Assembly (NCBI GenBank): GCA_001816695.1
Contig: MHCR01000012.1
Location: forward strand, 1-6,853
Direction: 5' to 3'
Origin: Candidatus Woykebacteria bacterium RBG_16_39_9b
GTDB taxonomy: Bacteria; Patescibacteriota; Microgenomatia; Woykebacterales; RBG-16-39-9b
Length of the DNA: 6,853 nt
The notes under the pieces were generated by a model that was not told where the DNA came from, ran no database searches, and saw only the letters and a program-made list of their open reading frames with translations. The position numbers and the translations under genes are program-made. This document shows positions 5,246 to 6,853 of the stretch, in pieces (the stretch's first letter is position 1; every line of letters starts with the position of its first letter).

Positions 5246-6853
5246 TTAACCTACCTTCGTCCCGACTAAGTAAACAGCCCTCCAAGGTTGATAATGAGTG
5301 TAGAAAGTATCATTATACAATATTTTTCCATCGCGTGTTACTGTTCTTTTGAAAAAAGCATCCGCACCCCAAGCGGCAAAATCTACTTGCTTAACCACAC
5401 CCTTGGCTAACGTCGAATCCTTCTGATACAGAGCTTTAGGAGGTGGGGTAATATTTGTTACGGAAGGATTCGTCATTTTTACTACTCGCCCGTCATCCGT
5501 TCCGTAAATTTCAAATGCCAGTGTGGATTTACTTAAGTTTATCTCACGCTGAATTAGAAGGTAATGGCCGGTGTCGTTTTTAAATTTTAAATCGGCGCTA
5601 GGAAAATATACAGAAGCATCAAGTCCAGCTGCAGAATTCTGTTCGTAGTACCCAACTCTGTAAGCGTGAGGATGACGTTCAATAATTGGGAGCCCTGCTT
5701 TCAAGGCAGTTCTAAATAATGTAGTCGAAACTTGGCACATCCCCCCGCCAACCCCAATAATAGTTCTGCCATTTTGGATAATGTAAGCTTCGCGGTAACC
5801 TGTAGAATTTTCCACGTCTCCGACGGCTTTATACATGGAAAAAACCTCTCCCGGGGCGATAAGCACGCCGTGAAGGCGGGAACTACCCAGGTTAATATTA
5901 TGAATCCTGTTGGCTATTGAACCGGCGAATTTTGATTCACCTCTGCCAAGAAGCTCCTTTAGACCTAAATTATTTACTTTCTCAGTGGTAATCTCCGGCT
6001 CAGCTGTTTTTATTGGTAAGTTAATTTTTTTTGTACCAACATTGATTGCTTTTTGCAAAGCCAATAATGAGGCATTTTTGTCCAATTTCCGACCAATTTG
6101 GTGAGGAACAAAGCTAACCACTCTACTGCCCGAAAATTCAAAACGAGCATTGACTGCTTCCTGATCGACATCTTTTGCAATGACGTTTAGAAATTTTCCG
6201 ACCTTGGTTGAATTAAAGGTCACTATTAATCTTCGGGCGTCCGGCTTAGATTCCGCCTCAACAGATCGAATTTGAAAGGAAAGACTCTTTCCTTCAACAT
6301 TAACCAGCGGTGTTGGTTCCTCTTGGTTGGTAGTAAATGAAAGGAAATCAAATTGCCTCTTGAAATCAATCTTCCATGATTGCCCAGCACCAGACAGTAT
6401 TATTGGTGCTGTCAGTAAAGATTGTGTAGTTTTTAGTGCCTCTTGGGAGGCTTCTTCAGTTACAATTGGTGTGGCAGTAACTTTTTTTAAACTCACCGAT
6501 TTTGTGTTTAATGTTGTAAATGTTGAAATTAAATCTTTTTTCAACTCACCTTGATCAATCACTAAGCCTGTTTTAGACGGACTTATTTGGAGCTTTCCTT
6601 TGTTTAATTTGATAGTGGAATCCACCGCCGGTTGATCTTTAGAATTGGAAATTTCTTCCACGAATGAATCTAATTTAGATTCGTTGTAGTCTATCTTTGG
6701 TGCAATTCTTTCTCCCACCGCAAGAGTTTTAATTATAGTAGGAATATCGTTAAGCCAATTTTTAGTTCTGCCAAAACCGAATACACTTCTAACGGTTTTT
6801 TCTACATCATATGTTAGTCCTATGTCATTTGAGGCAAGAGCAATCTGTAAACC
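5246..6853 (-). CDS. VanW-family wall-associated protein with PG_binding_4-like repeats and C-terminal G5-like region (5' end outside window)
   Basis: The frame is open to the right edge, giving 535 visible residues. A GTG at 6718 could be taken as a start, but the 45 codons before it have no stop and read like the family: GLTYDVEKTVRSVFGFGRTKNWLND matches the usual lead-in to the first peptidoglycan-binding-4 domain. So the gene is 5'-truncated, and a signal or membrane anchor is expected off-window. In visible numbering, PG_binding_4-like segments occupy about 1-115 and 165-285; the VanW domain is about 325-435, with the GGGMCQVSTTLFRTAL core at 369-384 (C373) and ERHPHAYRVGYY just after; a G5-like beta region lies at about 483-533. 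VanW proteins occur with cell-wall and resistance genes, but their biochemical role is unsettled. It is followed after one base by the NYN gene. Confidence 0.9.
   Translation of the reverse strand, partial: GLQIALASNDIGLTYDVEKTVRSVFGFGRTKNWLNDIPTIIKTLAVGERIAPKIDYNESKLDSFVEEISNSKDQPAVDSTIKLNKGKLQISPSKTGLVIDQGELKKDLISTFTTLNTKSVSLKKVTATPIVTEEASQEALKTTQSLLTAPIILSGAGQSWKIDFKRQFDFLSFTTNQEEPTPLVNVEGKSLSFQIRSVEAESKPDARRLIVTFNSTKVGKFLNVIAKDVDQEAVNARFEFSGSRVVSFVPHQIGRKLDKNASLLALQKAINVGTKKINLPIKTAEPEITTEKVNNLGLKELLGRGESKFAGSIANRIHNINLGSSRLHGVLIAPGEVFSMYKAVGDVENSTGYREAYIIQNGRTIIGVGGGMCQVSTTLFRTALKAGLPIIERHPHAYRVGYYEQNSAAGLDASVYFPSADLKFKNDTGHYLLIQREINLSKSTLAFEIYGTDDGRVVKMTNPSVTNITPPPKALYQKDSTLAKGVVKQVDFAAWGADAFFKRTVTRDGKILYNDTFYTHYQPWRAVYLVGTKVG

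Noticed and set aside
6716..6718. GTG as the start of the VanW gene
   Set aside because: 45 open codons upstream match the family's first domain, so the true start is outside the window.
1..6853. CRISPR array, insertion sequence, tRNA genes
   Set aside because: No regularly spaced repeats, no transposase or terminal inverted repeats, and no cloverleaf with a standard T arm were seen.

Overview
The window looks like a compact bacterial chromosome segment of roughly 40% G+C. Genes sit almost end to end, and several conserved housekeeping proteins appear in short forms. A valyl-tRNA synthetase of about 711 residues without the usual C-terminal coiled coil, a VanW-family wall protein coupled to a NYN-domain protein, and starts with almost no 5' leader together suggest a Candidate Phyla Radiation (Patescibacteria) genome, possibly Microgenomates-like. 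That placement is inference; no rRNA is present to confirm it.

Layout. 1-426 (+) is the 3' part of a bL25/CTC ribosomal protein gene with a long glutamate-rich tail; it is open at the left edge. 461-2596 (-) is valS. 2597-2661 is a 65-bp divergent promoter region. 2662-3273 (+) is a small P-loop kinase-like protein. It meets tsaD (3270-4268, -) tail to tail, so that the two stop codons overlap. 4269-4710 has no credible protein gene. About 53% of bases 4381-4680 are G or C, and the stretch holds a series of stable hairpins. It starts with a TTGACA promoter and ends in a hairpin plus U-tract, so I read it as a plus-strand structured non-coding RNA of about 360 nt that I cannot assign to a family. 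4711-5244 (-) is a NYN/LabA-like (DUF88) protein. 5246-6853 (-) is a VanW-family wall-associated protein whose reading frame stays open to the right edge, so it is also partial; its stop lies one base before the NYN start.

How it works together. bL25, ValS and TsaD serve translation: ribosome, Val-tRNA charging, and t6A37 tRNA modification. VanW-NYN is a separate two-gene minus-strand unit. The putative RNA is transcribed against that unit and points at its 3' end; its promoter is back to back with that of tsaD. The RNA is the element most worth following up.
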